64,000 nt of DNA from Bolinopsis microptera (Eukaryota > Ctenophora > Tentaculata > Lobata > Bolinopsidae). Both the position numbers and the translations under genes were made by a program. Shown here piece after piece: positions 31,901 through 40,168 of the stretch. The notes under the pieces were generated by a model. It worked only from the letters and a program-made list of their open reading frames with translations. It was not told the DNA's origin and made no database searches. Where the stretch lies: contig NC_087084.1 of the NCBI RefSeq assembly GCF_026151205.1, positions 11,745,453 through 11,809,452 of the forward strand. The letters are read 5' to 3'. Numbering within the stretch: position 1 is the first letter of the stretch; the number at the start of each line of letters is the position of its first letter.

Positions 31901-32328
31901 AGTCGTAATACTTGTAGAACTTTATTTCCCCCCTTGCTGCACAATCCACTGTTTCCTGTAAGGAATTGAGCACTGATGTTACTAATGTTATCTAAAGATA
32001 TATCCAGAGAAACGGTCAAGCTTTTACATCGATTCCATTGGTTGGCCCATAGATAACAGTATTAACACTGTAAAACTGTAAAACTGTCTCTACTTAGCTT
32101 ATACAATTTTTAGGTAAAGCTATAAACATGAGAGATATTACTGATATAAATGTGACATCAATCGACACAATATACTGAGCCATTGTATTACCCAATGGAC
32201 AGTGGACACAAAGAAATCCAATGTGTTTAATAAAACTCAGTAATATCTTAGAAGAATTTAAACAATCTTTATACACATACCAATCTTAAAATCAGTGCAG
32301 CAGCCAGAAGAAGAAATTTTCTGCCCAT
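16997..32328 (-). CDS. Secreted modular protein: DSL-like head, ten Cys-rich repeats, five LDLa modules, Pro-rich repeat, unknown C-terminal domain
   Basis: Exons on the minus strand: 32281-32328, 31289-31955, ten of 165 nt (25577-25741, 25025-25189, 24473-24637, 23923-24087, 23373-23537, 22828-22992, 22289-22453, 21751-21915, 21211-21375, 20671-20835), 19845-19970, 19497-19739, 19134-19268, 18882-19007, 18688-18750 and 16997-18414. All phases match and the total is 1491 codons plus TAA. Residues 1-16 are a hydrophobic signal peptide (MGRKFLLLAAALILRL). Residues 17-239 are a C2/MNNL-like domain and DSL-like Cys-rich loops. Residues 239-788 are ten 55-residue repeats, 789-998 five LDLa modules, 999-1019 a basic linker, about 1028-1325 PEPVVPVD repeats and 1326-1491 a Cys-containing domain I do not recognise. 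There is no obvious membrane helix, so it is probably extracellular: adhesion, matrix or recognition (inference). I know no protein with this exact architecture. Confidence 0.85.
17507..18360 (-). repeat. Coding 24-bp minisatellite (PEPVVPVD repeats)
   Basis: About 35 units of 24 bp stay in frame and encode Pro-Glu-Pro-Val-Val-Pro-Val-Asp, with Val/Glu and occasional Ser, Phe, Met or Leu variants. Many differences between units are silent. It sits in the last exon of the modular gene, between the basic linker and the C-terminal domain, and would form an extended acidic, proline-rich stalk. The unit length being a multiple of three lets copy number change without breaking the frame. Confidence 0.9.
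18882..19970 (-). other. Exon block encoding five LDL-receptor class A modules
   Basis: Exons 19845-19970, 19497-19739 (two modules), 19134-19268 and 18882-19007 all start and end in phase 1. Each module shows the six-Cys LDLa layout. Calcium-binding acidic endings are seen in most: CNDKSDDVGC, CADGSDESRDIC, CLDGSDEDPAFC and CTDGSDESEEEC. The first module (exon 19845-19970) has SNGFDESAEFC, where the usual DGSDE is NGFDE. In the LDLa family these acidic residues hold calcium and form ligand-binding surfaces. Confidence 0.9.
19019..19073. repeat. (TTTATTA)n microsatellite
   Basis: About seven tandem TTTATTA units in the intron between LDLa exons 18882-19007 and 19134-19268. Confidence 0.9.
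20052..20352 (+). mobile_element. Left end of a pogo-like element with a transposase scrap
   Basis: It begins TTATCGGACCTTATTTGGAC, the complement of the sequence ending near 30622, followed by repeated AATGTCCGT and AAGTCCGTTC motifs. From about 20215 the plus strand reads KVLLGLPEAQK then VYDVFKGHL. Both match the transposase fragment at 29890-30385, and this copy carries a stop and a frameshift. It is cut off at 20352, exactly where the tandem exon array begins. Confidence 0.65.
20353..25920 (-). repeat. Tandem array of ten exon-plus-intron units (538-552 bp)
   Basis: Ten complete units and a truncated eleventh. Each carries one 165-nt exon with a TGCAG acceptor and a GTAAGT donor, phase 1 at both ends. 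None has a stop or indel in the exon. The encoded repeat has six Cys (C-x11-C-x2-C-x14-C-x2-C-x15-C) with cores ACPAD and TCTACPA, like TNFR/GCC2-GCC3-type ephrin-receptor-like repeats. Exon starts are 540 bp apart for the three leftmost units, which look identical. Spacing rises to 545-552 bp on the right, where exons share a diverged version (EWSLAAN, KGVAAGSGTSQSAC). Copies 4 and 5 are intermediate. The outer edges abut pogo-like sequence on both sides. Confidence 0.95.
25921..26228 (+). mobile_element. Second copy of the pogo-like left end
   Basis: From TGGAGGTCCTAGCGTTCACC onward this matches 20088-20230 (repeated TTAATGTCCG and AAGTCCGTT motifs, then CCAGAATATGACAACTTT). It directly adjoins the truncated last unit of the exon array. 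The terminal 30-40 bp of the element are missing here but present at 20052. From about 26050 the match to the first copy is lost. Confidence 0.6.
26229..29872. mobile_element. 3.6-kb palindromic element with about 990-bp arms
   Basis: The left arm 26229-27218 and right arm 28888-29872 are near-identical in inverse orientation, e.g. ATTATCAGTGATGATAAT near 28890 against its complement near 27200; the same 81-codon open frame occurs at 26961-27206 (minus) and 28900-29145 (plus). The outer ends read GTAGTATACATAATGGTAC and its complement. The 1.67-kb centre carries a plus-strand gene fragment (27786-28885). The element lies in the second intron of the modular gene and inside or next to pogo-like sequence. 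No short terminal target duplication was made out. Confidence 0.75.
27786..28885 (+). pseudogene. Polinton (Maverick)-associated protein, N-terminal fragment
   Basis: Exons with splice borders: 27786-27989 (starts MSELTFNVTRALNDSVIEF), 28111-28249, 28368-about 28437 and about 28706-28885. The exon 2/3 junction gives GSGW, and exon 3 ends near KYNPVSG without a clear GT donor. Exon 4 reads YLPTPKLLKKRRCLLNIRNK then DDQSFLYCIVAALKRPDRN. The order GSGW, KY.P..G, LP..L..K, NI.NxD..F..(W/C), AAL.P is what I remember of proteins beside or fused to the family-B polymerase of Polinton-like elements in cnidarians and arthropods. Only this N-terminal portion is present, and no polymerase motif is seen. 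It is cut by the right arm of the palindrome and therefore broken. Confidence 0.5.
29890..30385 (+). pseudogene. pogo/Tigger-type DDE transposase, C-terminal part, frameshifted
   Basis: It reads KVLLGLPEAQKTFLVYDVFK, then VYELVPANKTNLF. After a shift of frame near 30075-30085 it continues DIVRRCYSSYYSGEVMKQIS and NIKLIHAEWVVKVYTEMQ, then a KKAGIT-like end and an acidic tail (ENPFDEDD). Known pogo/CENP-B-like DDE proteins have a D(V/A)F.G..T..V segment, a P.N.T.LFQPLD block and an L.P.HA.W(I/V) block in this order. The N-terminal DNA-binding part is absent, replaced by the palindromic element. A second, shorter copy lies at 20215-20350. Confidence 0.75.
30546..30622 (+). mobile_element. Right terminal sequence of the pogo-like element
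   Basis: It contains repeated AATGTCCGTTCA-like motifs and ends CAAATAAGGTCCGATAA, the complement of the start at 20052. Motif copies face inward as at the left end. Confidence 0.65.
30925..31157. repeat. Dispersed GTGCCCGAG minisatellite, copy 1 (one intact end)
   Basis: Tandem 10-11-bp units TGTGCCCGAG(A/G) or TGTGCCCCAG in both orientations around a centre. It ends on the right with GGCAGATTACCGAGTTACC, a sequence shared by the other copies. The left end is truncated. It lies in the second intron of the modular gene. Open frames such as CARGVPEVCPRC are by-products. Confidence 0.85.
31289..31955 (-). other. Exon encoding the C2/MNNL-like and DSL-like head of the modular protein
   Basis: Phase 0 start (CCTTACAG acceptor), phase 1 end. 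The first half is beta-rich with WSDCDFFFRNVKISSNGNV and MEVWDKDVKYDDHI, reminiscent of the C2-type N-terminal domain of Notch ligands. The second half has closely spaced Cys: CNPGFTGTGCADC, NYYGSQCSTYC, YTCDSNGRKTCVGKKVGSDC and a second NYYP-x-GQCDTFC loop. This resembles DSL/EGF-type modules, especially the Y.Cd..G...C pattern. The assignment to the Notch-ligand class is inference; EGF repeats proper are absent. Confidence 0.6.
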
Positions 32329-32975
32329 TTTTTCTTCGAATGGCCAGAGTTTGACCGCGTCACCACGAGTAACTTTGATTATATTTATAATTTAAGTATA
32401 TTTTAGTTAAATAAGTGCTTACGATCAAATTGAGATTAACTAAACAGAAAGTGTTTCAACAGCCAACATCAAAAAGTTTCGTGGCAAAACGAGGAACAAA
32501 GATCGAAAGTTAGATTTTGCTACAGTTTCTCTGTCGAGAGATGACACCTGTTGAGCGTGATTGTACGATTAGTTTTGATTGAACTGGTGAAAAACGAAAT
32601 GGCAACGATAACTGAATAGTGAATACTTATAGAGGATTTCATAGACCATATTGAATCTGTAAAAATCATGATTAGTCACCACCGCAGAGGATATTTAAAA
32701 ACCTTATAATCATATTTGTGACTCGTGATTGGAGTAATTCATCCGTAAATGCTAAATTTCATTCATTCCTTGTCCGACTTATTAAATCGTCTCATCTCAT
32801 CGGGTAATACCACTCACCTGACCCAGTGATTGTACCAGGCGTACCTCACTCCCTGGCAACAGCAAAACAAACCTATTCAACACCGAGACAGGAGTATTAC
32901 TCTAATAAATCAAACTAATAATCGAGTTCTTAGAAATCTCGAAAGTTGAATATTTGGTTTTGTTGGATCTGTGCC

Positions 32976-33235
32976 ATGCAAAATGGTCCACAGGAACTCC
33001 CTCAGACCAAGCCCAAGCCAATTGAATTATTTACAAATTTAGCAACACGAAATTATCCAAGGGTATGAATACCAAGTTGGAATGACATCAACGACATCCT
33101 TACAAAGTTACAACAATACAACTATTACGATTCAAGTGTGGTAGTTATTCAGATGGAAGTTTTGGAGGAGAAGTATGCCAACGACGTGAAGAATAACGGT
33201 AGTCTATCGAAGCGTGAGAATTATTTAACGTTTTA
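32976..33235 (+). pseudogene. Small unrecognised reading frame interrupted by one TGA
   Basis: ATG at 32976 gives MQNGPQELPQTKPKPIELFT... for 30 codons, then TGA at 33066-33068. The same frame continues for about 55 codons (WNDINDILTKLQQYNYYDSS, VVVIQMEVLEEKYANDVKNN) to TAA. A further open stretch after an acceptor (TAATTTGCAG, about 33316) reads FFIEFGVELGMEFVMHVEGS. It lies divergently about 650 bp upstream of the modular gene. It could be a dying gene, a misread base, or a longer gene with an unrecognised intron. No family is recognised. Confidence 0.3.
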
Positions 33236-33491
33236 ATGTAATTTATTAATGTGGTTGAGTTTGTAATATTTATATTATATATAACATGATAATATTAAGT
33301 CCTAGTTAATTTGCAGTTCTTCATAGAATTTGGAGTGGAGTTGGGGATGGAATTTGTAATGCACGTAGAAGGGTCGAACTTCTTAGACGTCAATCTCACA
33401 AGTGAAATTCTGTACATAATTATAAACTTTAAAAGGTGAAATCATGAACAACTGTTTCAGTTTGGCAAATATCATACGTACAAGCAATAAT

Positions 33492-33982
33492 AACTGGTAA
33501 CTCGGTAATCTGCCGATGCACATCTGGGGCACACCTCGGGCACACTCGGGCACACCTGGGGCACATCTCGGGCACATCTCGGGCAGAAAGCACACCTCGG
33601 GCACACCTCGGGCAGAACCGCCTGGGTGGTTTTGCCCAAGATGTGCCCGAGATATGCCCGAGATGTGCCCGAGATGTGCCCCAGGTGTGCCCCAGGTGTG
33701 CCCCAGGTGGTTCTGCCCGAGGTGTGCTTTTTGCCCGAGATGTGCCCGAGATGTGCCCCGGGTGTGCCCAAGTTCTTTTCCCAAGGTTTTCCAATTACCA
33801 TGCCCGAATTTTGCCCGAGATGTGCCCGAGGTGTGCCCGAGGTGTGCCCCAGGTGGTTCTGCCCAAGGTGTGCCCGAGGTGTGCTTTCTGCCCGAGATGT
33901 GCCCGAGGTGTGCCCGAGGTGTGCCCGAGTTTGTGCCCGAGGTGTGCCCGAGGTGTGCCCCAGATGTGCATCGGCAGATTAC
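33492..33982. mobile_element. GTGCCCGAG minisatellite element, copy 2 (both ends intact)
   Basis: The left end reads GGTAACTCGGTAATCTGCC and the right end GGCAGATTACCGAATTATCC, flanking about 450 bp of TGTGCCCGAG-type units that face each other across the middle. The sequence GCCGATGCACATCTGGGG next to each end is shared with the other copies. No clear target-site duplication is seen. Confidence 0.8.
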
Positions 33983-34164
33983 CGAATTATCCACATAAAT
34001 TAAATAATAAATAATGTCAACATACACTGAGGAGTACCTAAAGTTGAGGACTGATGACAACCTTGGATTAGTCATATGGGACTAATGGATGAACTATCGG
34101 ATAAACTAATAACTTAAGGGGGGCACATACCATTCTCCTAAACAGATACTGTGGCCTGGTGATG

Positions 34165-34550
34165 ACGAGCTTGGGATCCTTTCCTTAAATATTAGCTCTA
34201 TTCAAAAAAATGTAAATCAAATTATCGACGACATTACCATGATTATGCGAAGTATGACATTATCAGCCTTAATGAAACCAATTGCAACATATCTAAAGTC
34301 TAAACTCGCAAACGATCTGAATGATTTACTTATCGAAGGTTTTCGTCCTCCAATTTACCAAGCCCCAATCAGAAAATCTTGCAAAGAAGGAGGCCTACTT
34401 ATGTCAACAAACGGGTATGTAGCTCCTCAGATGATATCGAAAACTTAACTATGCATCAATACCCGAGTTTGTCTAGTGAATTCCTGATCACTAAGATCCG
34501 ATCATGTAAAATGCTAAATAACACAGTTTTTTTAGTCAATGTTTACAAAT
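34165..34550 (+). pseudogene. LINE endonuclease-domain fragment
   Basis: With frame changes the plus strand reads LSLNISSIQKNVNQIIDDIT, KYDIISLNETNCNIS, GFRPPIYQAPIRKSCKEGG and SEFLITKIRS...VFLVNVYKS. This is the start of the apurinic-type endonuclease of a LINE ORF2: N-terminal LN.N, then the SLNET catalytic Glu motif, then GG(L/V). Frameshifts near 34240 and 34400 and the lack of downstream reverse transcriptase make it a fragment. Confidence 0.7.
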
Positions 34551-34559
34551 CGTGACCTG

Positions 34560-34745
34560 CAATTCGTGACCTTAATTTACTCATCGGTAAGTTGAATTTC
34601 ATGACGATCAATAAATTAAATAAACGTGACCTCAGACCTGCAATTCACGACCTTGCAAGCCAATAGCTGTGAACTTGTGAGAGGAATCCTCTTCTTACAC
34701 AAATCTAATCAAATAAACTCATCAGACTGTTATGTTCACGCTCGG
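34560..34745. repeat. Dispersed repeat, inverted partner at 39066-39330
   Basis: GAGAGGAATCCTCTTCTTAC and TGTTATGTTCACGCTCGGA here are matched in inverse orientation near 39066-39140, and TTACTCATCGGTAA near 39300. The pair encloses 34.7-39.1 kb. It is non-coding. Confidence 0.6.
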
Positions 34746-35088
34746 AATTTAGCAACCGGCCAGATATCCGGCTGAATCCGGATATCCGGCTGAATTCAAT
34801 ATCTGGTATGAAAAGTGGAGAAAAGTGGTTTTCAGAAAAACTGAAAAAATTTGTTCTTTTCGGTACTATTTTCGGTTCAAGTCATACTCGATACGTACCT
34901 CTCGTATCGAGATTCGAGAGCTCCCGTTTCCGAGCTCGTGTTGCCAAAGGGGAGGCCAGCCTTCCGAGATCGCATTACTAGGGGAAGCCTTGAGTCCAAA
35001 ATTGTGTATCGAGGGGTGGGTGCGGACTTTGAAAAACCGAAAAAATATTTTTGGTTAATAATGAACAGAGTTATAGTTAATAGTAGTA

Positions 35089-35873
35089 CAGTCAAATCCG
35101 TCTTAATTTAAGCCTTTGTCGGACAAAATTCGCAACAAAGCGATTTTAACGGGATATGGTCGGGAAAGGTCCCAGGAATCATTCCAGAGAGTTCCCAAAA
35201 TTTTCGACTTCATGAAAATCCACAATCACCACTTTTTTTACCACTTTGGTTTTCTGCAAATAAATTTTCAAAATTTTTATAAAAATTAGTTCAATATTTT
35301 TTTAAAAATTAGTTCAATATACGTGGAATGTAATTGTGAACATTTGTCACGAAAACATATTTTTGAAACATTTTAAAATTTACTAATTTAATTACTAATT
35401 GATTAATATAATATAATTAAATAATTACTTTTGAAAAAGTTGTTCAAAATATTGAAAGTGAAAATGTTCAAAAAATGTATTAAAAATTAAAATTAGTTTA
35501 TCAGACGTTTTACGTAATTATAAACATTTTTTTATCAGACTATATTTTTGAAATATTTGGAAAAAAATTACTAATAGTAATTATTTAATCAATTAATTAA
35601 ATAATTTCTTTATTAAAAGTTGTTAAAAAAAGTTGTTCTTCTTTGTTTTCTAAACACAATGCTTTAAACTAGAATCTTCTAGGATATTCAGAACGTGACT
35701 TATTTGCGGAAAAGCAAAGTGGTAAAAAGGTGGTAAAAAAGTGGCAATTGTGGATTTGCTGAAGTCGAAAATTTTGGGAACTCTCTGGAATGATTTCTGG
35801 TGCCTGTCCCGACCATATCCCGTTAAAATCGCTTTGTTGCGAATTTTGTCCGACAAAAAGACGGATTTGACTG
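35089..35873. mobile_element. pogo/Tc1-type non-autonomous element (785 bp), TA flanks
   Basis: The ends are CAGTCAAATCCGTCTTA and AAGACGGATTTGACTG, next to TA on both sides. The subterminal TTGTCGGACAAAATTCGCAA is mirrored at the other end. The interior is AT-rich and carries GTGGTAAAAAG motifs. No open frame is seen. The same ends bound the 3.4-kb element at 48824-52216. Confidence 0.8.
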
Positions 35874-36313
35874 TACTACTATAACTATAGCATGAAACGT
35901 GGAGAAAAGTGGTTTTTGGCCCCTTGCACAGATTTTATGTGGCGGCGATGGCCCCCTGGCCCCCTCCCCCCTCTTCCTACACCCCTGTCAAAAACAATTA
36001 AAAAACTGCTTGATCAGATACGACAGTTGCACCCAATCGATATATTGAAATCCCTCCAATTATAATAAAAGCAAACTTTATTCAATAAAAAATCGTACGA
36101 TCATAACGATGGACGCGAAGCTACGGAGAATTAATAGTTAGGTACCTATCTTTACCCTAGCAGAAACTCACAAAGTGAGTTATCGAGGATAATATGCGAT
36201 TATTCAGGAATATATGCATTCTTCAGAGCGGACTGTAATATATATATAATATAATTGTGGGTGGCACTGGCGTCGTCTGCTTACAGTGCTCAATCGGCAA
36301 GCCGAGAGCTAGA

Positions 36314-36618
36314 TACAAAATGAAACGACCGGTTGAGTCAGACAAATGTTTCAATCATGATACAAAACCATGATATCATCAGTGACAACTGAGGTATAGG
36401 AACTAAAATCAAAATTACAAAGCTAAAATTTAACATAAACAATCACTCGTGAAACAATACTAGGGGTGGTAGTATTGTTTCACGAGTGATTGTTTATGTT
36501 AAATTTTAGCTTTGTAATTTTGATTTTAGTTCCTATACCTCAGTTGTCACTGATGATATCATGGTTTTGTATCATGATTGAAACATTTGTCTGACTCAAC
36601 CGGTCGTTTCATTTTGTA
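36314..36618. repeat. 305-bp nearly perfect palindrome
   Basis: Arms of about 150 bp are perfect or nearly perfect complements around a centre near 36466 (ACTAGGGGTGGTAGT). The ends are TACAAAATGAAACGACCGG and its complement. A transcript would form one long hairpin. The neighbouring region to 37300 holds only remnants of pogo-like sequence (GTGGTAAAAAG motifs). Confidence 0.9.
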
Positions 36619-37805
36619 TATATAATATATATATGTAATATAAATATAATACAGGGAACACAGTATTCGTCCGAATTTCATTTTTAGATTTTGCACATTT
36701 AATTATATAATGTAATTTTACTCCCTCCAAACGTTTATGGGAATCGTGCAGAAAGCCCAATAACGGTATCCTAGCACCCTGTCACGTGATTAGCGATTAG
36801 GTAATCATTGATTACCCAATCAAATCTAGAACCTTCTACGACATTCAGATTCAGAAGTCGTTTTATTAGCGGAGATTCAATGCGGTAAAAAAGTGGGAAA
36901 TAGTGGCTATTCTTTAAAAATTTCGAGAATTGTACTAGTCCAAAATATTGAAAGTGAAAATGTTCACAAAATTTATTAAAATTAGTTCATCATACGTTTT
37001 ACGTAATTATAAACATTTTTTATCAGACTATATTTTTGAAATATTTGGAAAAAATTTCTAATAGTAATTATTTAATCGATTAATTAAATAATTTCTTTAT
37101 TAAAAGTCGTTAAAAAAAGTTTTTCTTCTTTGTTTTCTAACGCACACTGCTTTAAACTAGAATCTTTTTAGATATTCAGAAGTTGACTTATTTGCGGAAA
37201 ATCAATGTGGTAAAAAGGTGGTAAACAAGACGTGGTAATTGTGGATTTTGCAAACACATTTGAAAAGCACAAGAATAATGCAAAATATTGAGGGGTCCGG
37301 TTAAGCTAAGTTAGGGATAATATATAGTGATATATACCCCCGAATGTCTATACTATATGTTATGAACATAATAACCTGGGGTCCCCAGATAATGGCAGTA
37401 TTTGAGTTGGTTTACTGATCCTTATCATATCATATCTGTGTTTAAAAAATATATATTTTTCGGTAATCTGCCGATGCACATCTGGGGCACACCTCGGGCA
37501 CACCTGGGGCACAAACTCGGGCACACCTCGGGCACACCTAGCGGCACAAACTCGTGCACACCTCGGGCACACCTGGCGCACAAAGCACACCTCGGGCACA
37601 CCTCGGGCAGAACCACCTGGGCACATCTCGGGCACACCTCGGGCACACCTCGGGCAGAACCACTTGGGCACATCTCGGGCACACCTCGGGCAGAACCACC
37701 TGGGGCACATCTCGGGCAAAACCACCTGGGGCACGGTCATTCGGGCAATATGAATTATGGCTAGGCTACTAACCTCAATGATATCATTTACTACCTACTT
37801 ATATT

Positions 37806-37839
37806 TGCGATAGTATTATACTAGTATTATACTATCGCA
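37806..37839. repeat. Perfect 34-bp hairpin
   Basis: TGCGATAGTATTATACT is followed directly by its complement, between the left minisatellite arm and the Merlin transposase fragment. Confidence 0.9.
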
Positions 37840-38011
37840 ATATAATATATATGAGCAATATAATTTTCAGAGACACATATCTAATATATTTATTAACGAA
37901 CAAGTGAAAAACACGATTGAACTGTCCATAACTGTACATAATAATTTCATTAAACTGTAAGCAATATATTACATAATCAATCTGTATATTTACAAAACTA
38001 TTAAACACATT

Positions 38012-38400
38012 CTAATCAAAAATCCTACGCATCAACTGCGGGAGCTCCTGGTTAAAATATCTTCTGACGGAAGGGCCGGAGCGGGTCAGGTGGTTCCTTC
38101 TCAGCCAGAGGGCGATGAAGAGGGCTGAGGAGTCTCTTCGCGTCCTGTCATGTCCTCGTAGCATATGCCTCTTGGCGTGAAACCACATGCCCTCACATGT
38201 ATTCGTATGAACACCGGTGACGGGGTCGACGAAGCCTCTGCTGTGGTTTACGACCAAGTGGGTGTAGCCGTGGTGTCGGAGGGCGTTGTACCCCTTCCAC
38301 TTGTCGGTAAGGATGATAGTCCCAGGAGTGACGAGTTGCTTGATTAGACGAAGAAGAGTGTGGTGGTTCAGTTTGTTGTCTGTGCACTCCACCAAGAAGG
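38012..38400 (-). pseudogene. Merlin (IS1016/ISXO2-like) transposase, C-terminal part
   Basis: It reads TFLVECTDNKLNHHTLLRLI, IILTDKWKGYNALRHHGYTH, VNHSRGFVDPVTGVHTNTCE and MWFHAKRHMLRG, ending MRRIFD. ISXO2/Merlin transposases share T-D-x-W-x-G-Y, then VNHS..FVDP..G.HT..(I/C)E..W, which provide the later catalytic Asp and Glu. The N-terminal third is missing: upstream of TTFLVE the frame runs straight into minisatellite units. It is therefore not functional on its own. Confidence 0.85.
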
Positions 38401-39474
38401 TGGTGCCCCAGGTGGTTCTGCCTGAGGTGTGCCCGAGGTGTGCTTTGTGCCCGAGGTGTGCCCGAGGTATGCCCGAGGTGTGCCCGAGGTGTGCCCCAGG
38501 TGTGCCCGAGGTGTGCCCCAGATATACCCGAGATGTGCCCGAGATGTGCCCCGGGTGTGCCCAGGTTGTTTTCCCAAGGTTTCCCAATTACCATGCCCGA
38601 GGTGTGCCCGAGGTGTGCCCCAGGTGGTTCTGCCCGAGGTGTGCCCGAGGTGTGCTTTGTGCCCCAGGTATGCCCCAGGTGTGCCCGAGGTGTGCCCCAG
38701 GTGTGCCCGAGGTGTGCCCCAGATATACCCGAGATGTGCCCGAGATGTGCCCCGGGTGTGCCCAGGTTGTTTTCCCAAGGTTTCCCAATTACCATGCCCG
38801 AGGTGTGCCCGAGGTGTGCCCCAGGTGGTTCTGCCCGAGGTGTGCCCGAGGTGTGCTTTGTGCCCCAGGTATGCCCCAGGTGTGCCCGAGTTTGTGCCCC
38901 AGGTGTGCCCGAGGTGTGCCCCAGATGTGCATCGGCAGATTACCGAGTTACCGTGGAGTGATCTCATTTCATACTAATTCTCATCGTTTTTACCATATTA
39001 AGCTATATCCCTCCAATGGATCCTCTCGTAAAAGTTAAAATACCTCGTTTCAAGTTCAACAGTTTTTTCTGGTATGATCCGAGCGTGAACATAACAGTAG
39101 GATGATTTTATTTGATTAGATCTGTGTATGTAGAGGATTCCTCTCACATGAACTTGAAGGTATATTAGAGTATTAGTATTGCAGCTGCGGGTAATGTTCT
39201 ATGTACATTATAGTATTATTACCTAGCATATAATATAAGTTACCAGTCTAGGCCAGATAATAAAAATATGCAATGATCGTCATGTCTCATGAAGATCAAA
39301 TTACCGATGAGTAAATTAAGACTGACACTGGATAGTTTTGTCATTATTTGAATAAACTCCACGTATTGTGATTTATATCATATGTAGTTCTTGTACGCAT
39401 AATTTATTTCTAGGAATATTTTTACAAATTTGTACTAGCAATATTGAGTGATTCGAGTGATTCAAGTGATTTAA

Positions 39475-39960
39475 GGTTCACCCTGATTTTTTTTGCGATT
39501 ATTTGAACACAGAATCCACAGTTAGGTATATATTGAGATGATATTCATAGAGAATGTGTAGTATAGGCTTACCTTTCATATAAAGTTGGTTCCATTCAAA
39601 AATACTGATATTTGACAAATAAATGCGCCAAAATCTATCAAAATTGGTGCGTATGCCCAAATATGGTCATATGGTTTTTGGCTCATAACTCAGCCACTTT
39701 TTGTCCAATCTTGATAAAAATTCATATACAAGTTCAGGGAACCACTAGCTACAAGTAGAGCACCTAAAATCTCAGTTTTGGGCATTTTCAGGGTATTTGG
39801 CTAAATTGGGCCTAATTTGGACAAAATATGGGCGTGGCTGCCCCGCGGGCACCGTTTGGCGGTTGGGGTCCGGGACCCCCTCAAAAGTTTGGTCACCGTT
39901 TTTAGTTTGTTGGTCAACTGCTATCTCGAAAACAAGTTTCACAAAAAATCAGGGTGAACC
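39475..39960. mobile_element. 486-bp inverted-end element
   Basis: It begins GGTTCACCCTGATTTTTTT and ends with AAAAAATCAGGGTGAACC, preceded by TTAA on the left. The interior matches the arm of the large foldback element at 40338-44768, for example TGGGCGTGGCTGCCCCGCGG and ACCGTTTGGCGGTTGGGG. It is non-coding. Confidence 0.8.
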
Positions 39961-40054
39961 CCCAAACACCTAAGAACTGGCTATGGGCCACAAAAAATAG
40001 AAAATTTGTACCTGGGAGGATATTTTAAACTTTATGGATTTGGGCCTACATATA

Positions 40055-40168
40055 TTATCGGTCATAATTATCACAGACATTACGTTCACTCTAAAGACCT
40101 TAGCGTGAATAATTATGTACGTAACATTCGGCCCGTGAAAAGTTGTCCGTAATAATTATGACCGATAA
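40055..40168. mobile_element. 114-bp miniature inverted-repeat element
   Basis: The ends are TTATCGGTCATAATTAT and ATAATTATGACCGATAA, with a second inner inverted pair (GTGAATAATTATG). It is non-coding. Confidence 0.7.

Larger units (their letters stand above)
37461..38952. mobile_element. Merlin-like element with GTGCCCGAG minisatellite arms (copies 3 and 4)
   Basis: The left end CGGTAATCTGCCGATGCAC opens an array of GGGCACACCTC-type units (37461-37740). The right end GGCAGATTACCGAGTTACC closes an opposite array (38400-38952). Between them lies a transposase fragment (38012-38400). The right array contains a roughly 200-bp block duplicated in tandem (with TTTCCCAATTACCATGCCC). I read this as one element with a coding centre, of which copies 1, 2 and 5 would be internally deleted relatives; this is inference. 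Confidence 0.6.

Noticed and set aside
33066-33068. TGA as a selenocysteine codon
   Set aside because: No selenoprotein family resemblance and no stem-loop of the right kind noticed downstream; pseudogene or base error is simpler.
30834-38977. Cys-rich open frames such as CARGVPEVCPRC and HLGHTSGT in many phases (also 58600-58986)
   Set aside because: They are readings of the GTGCCCGAG minisatellite in every frame; no start, domain or splice logic supports them.
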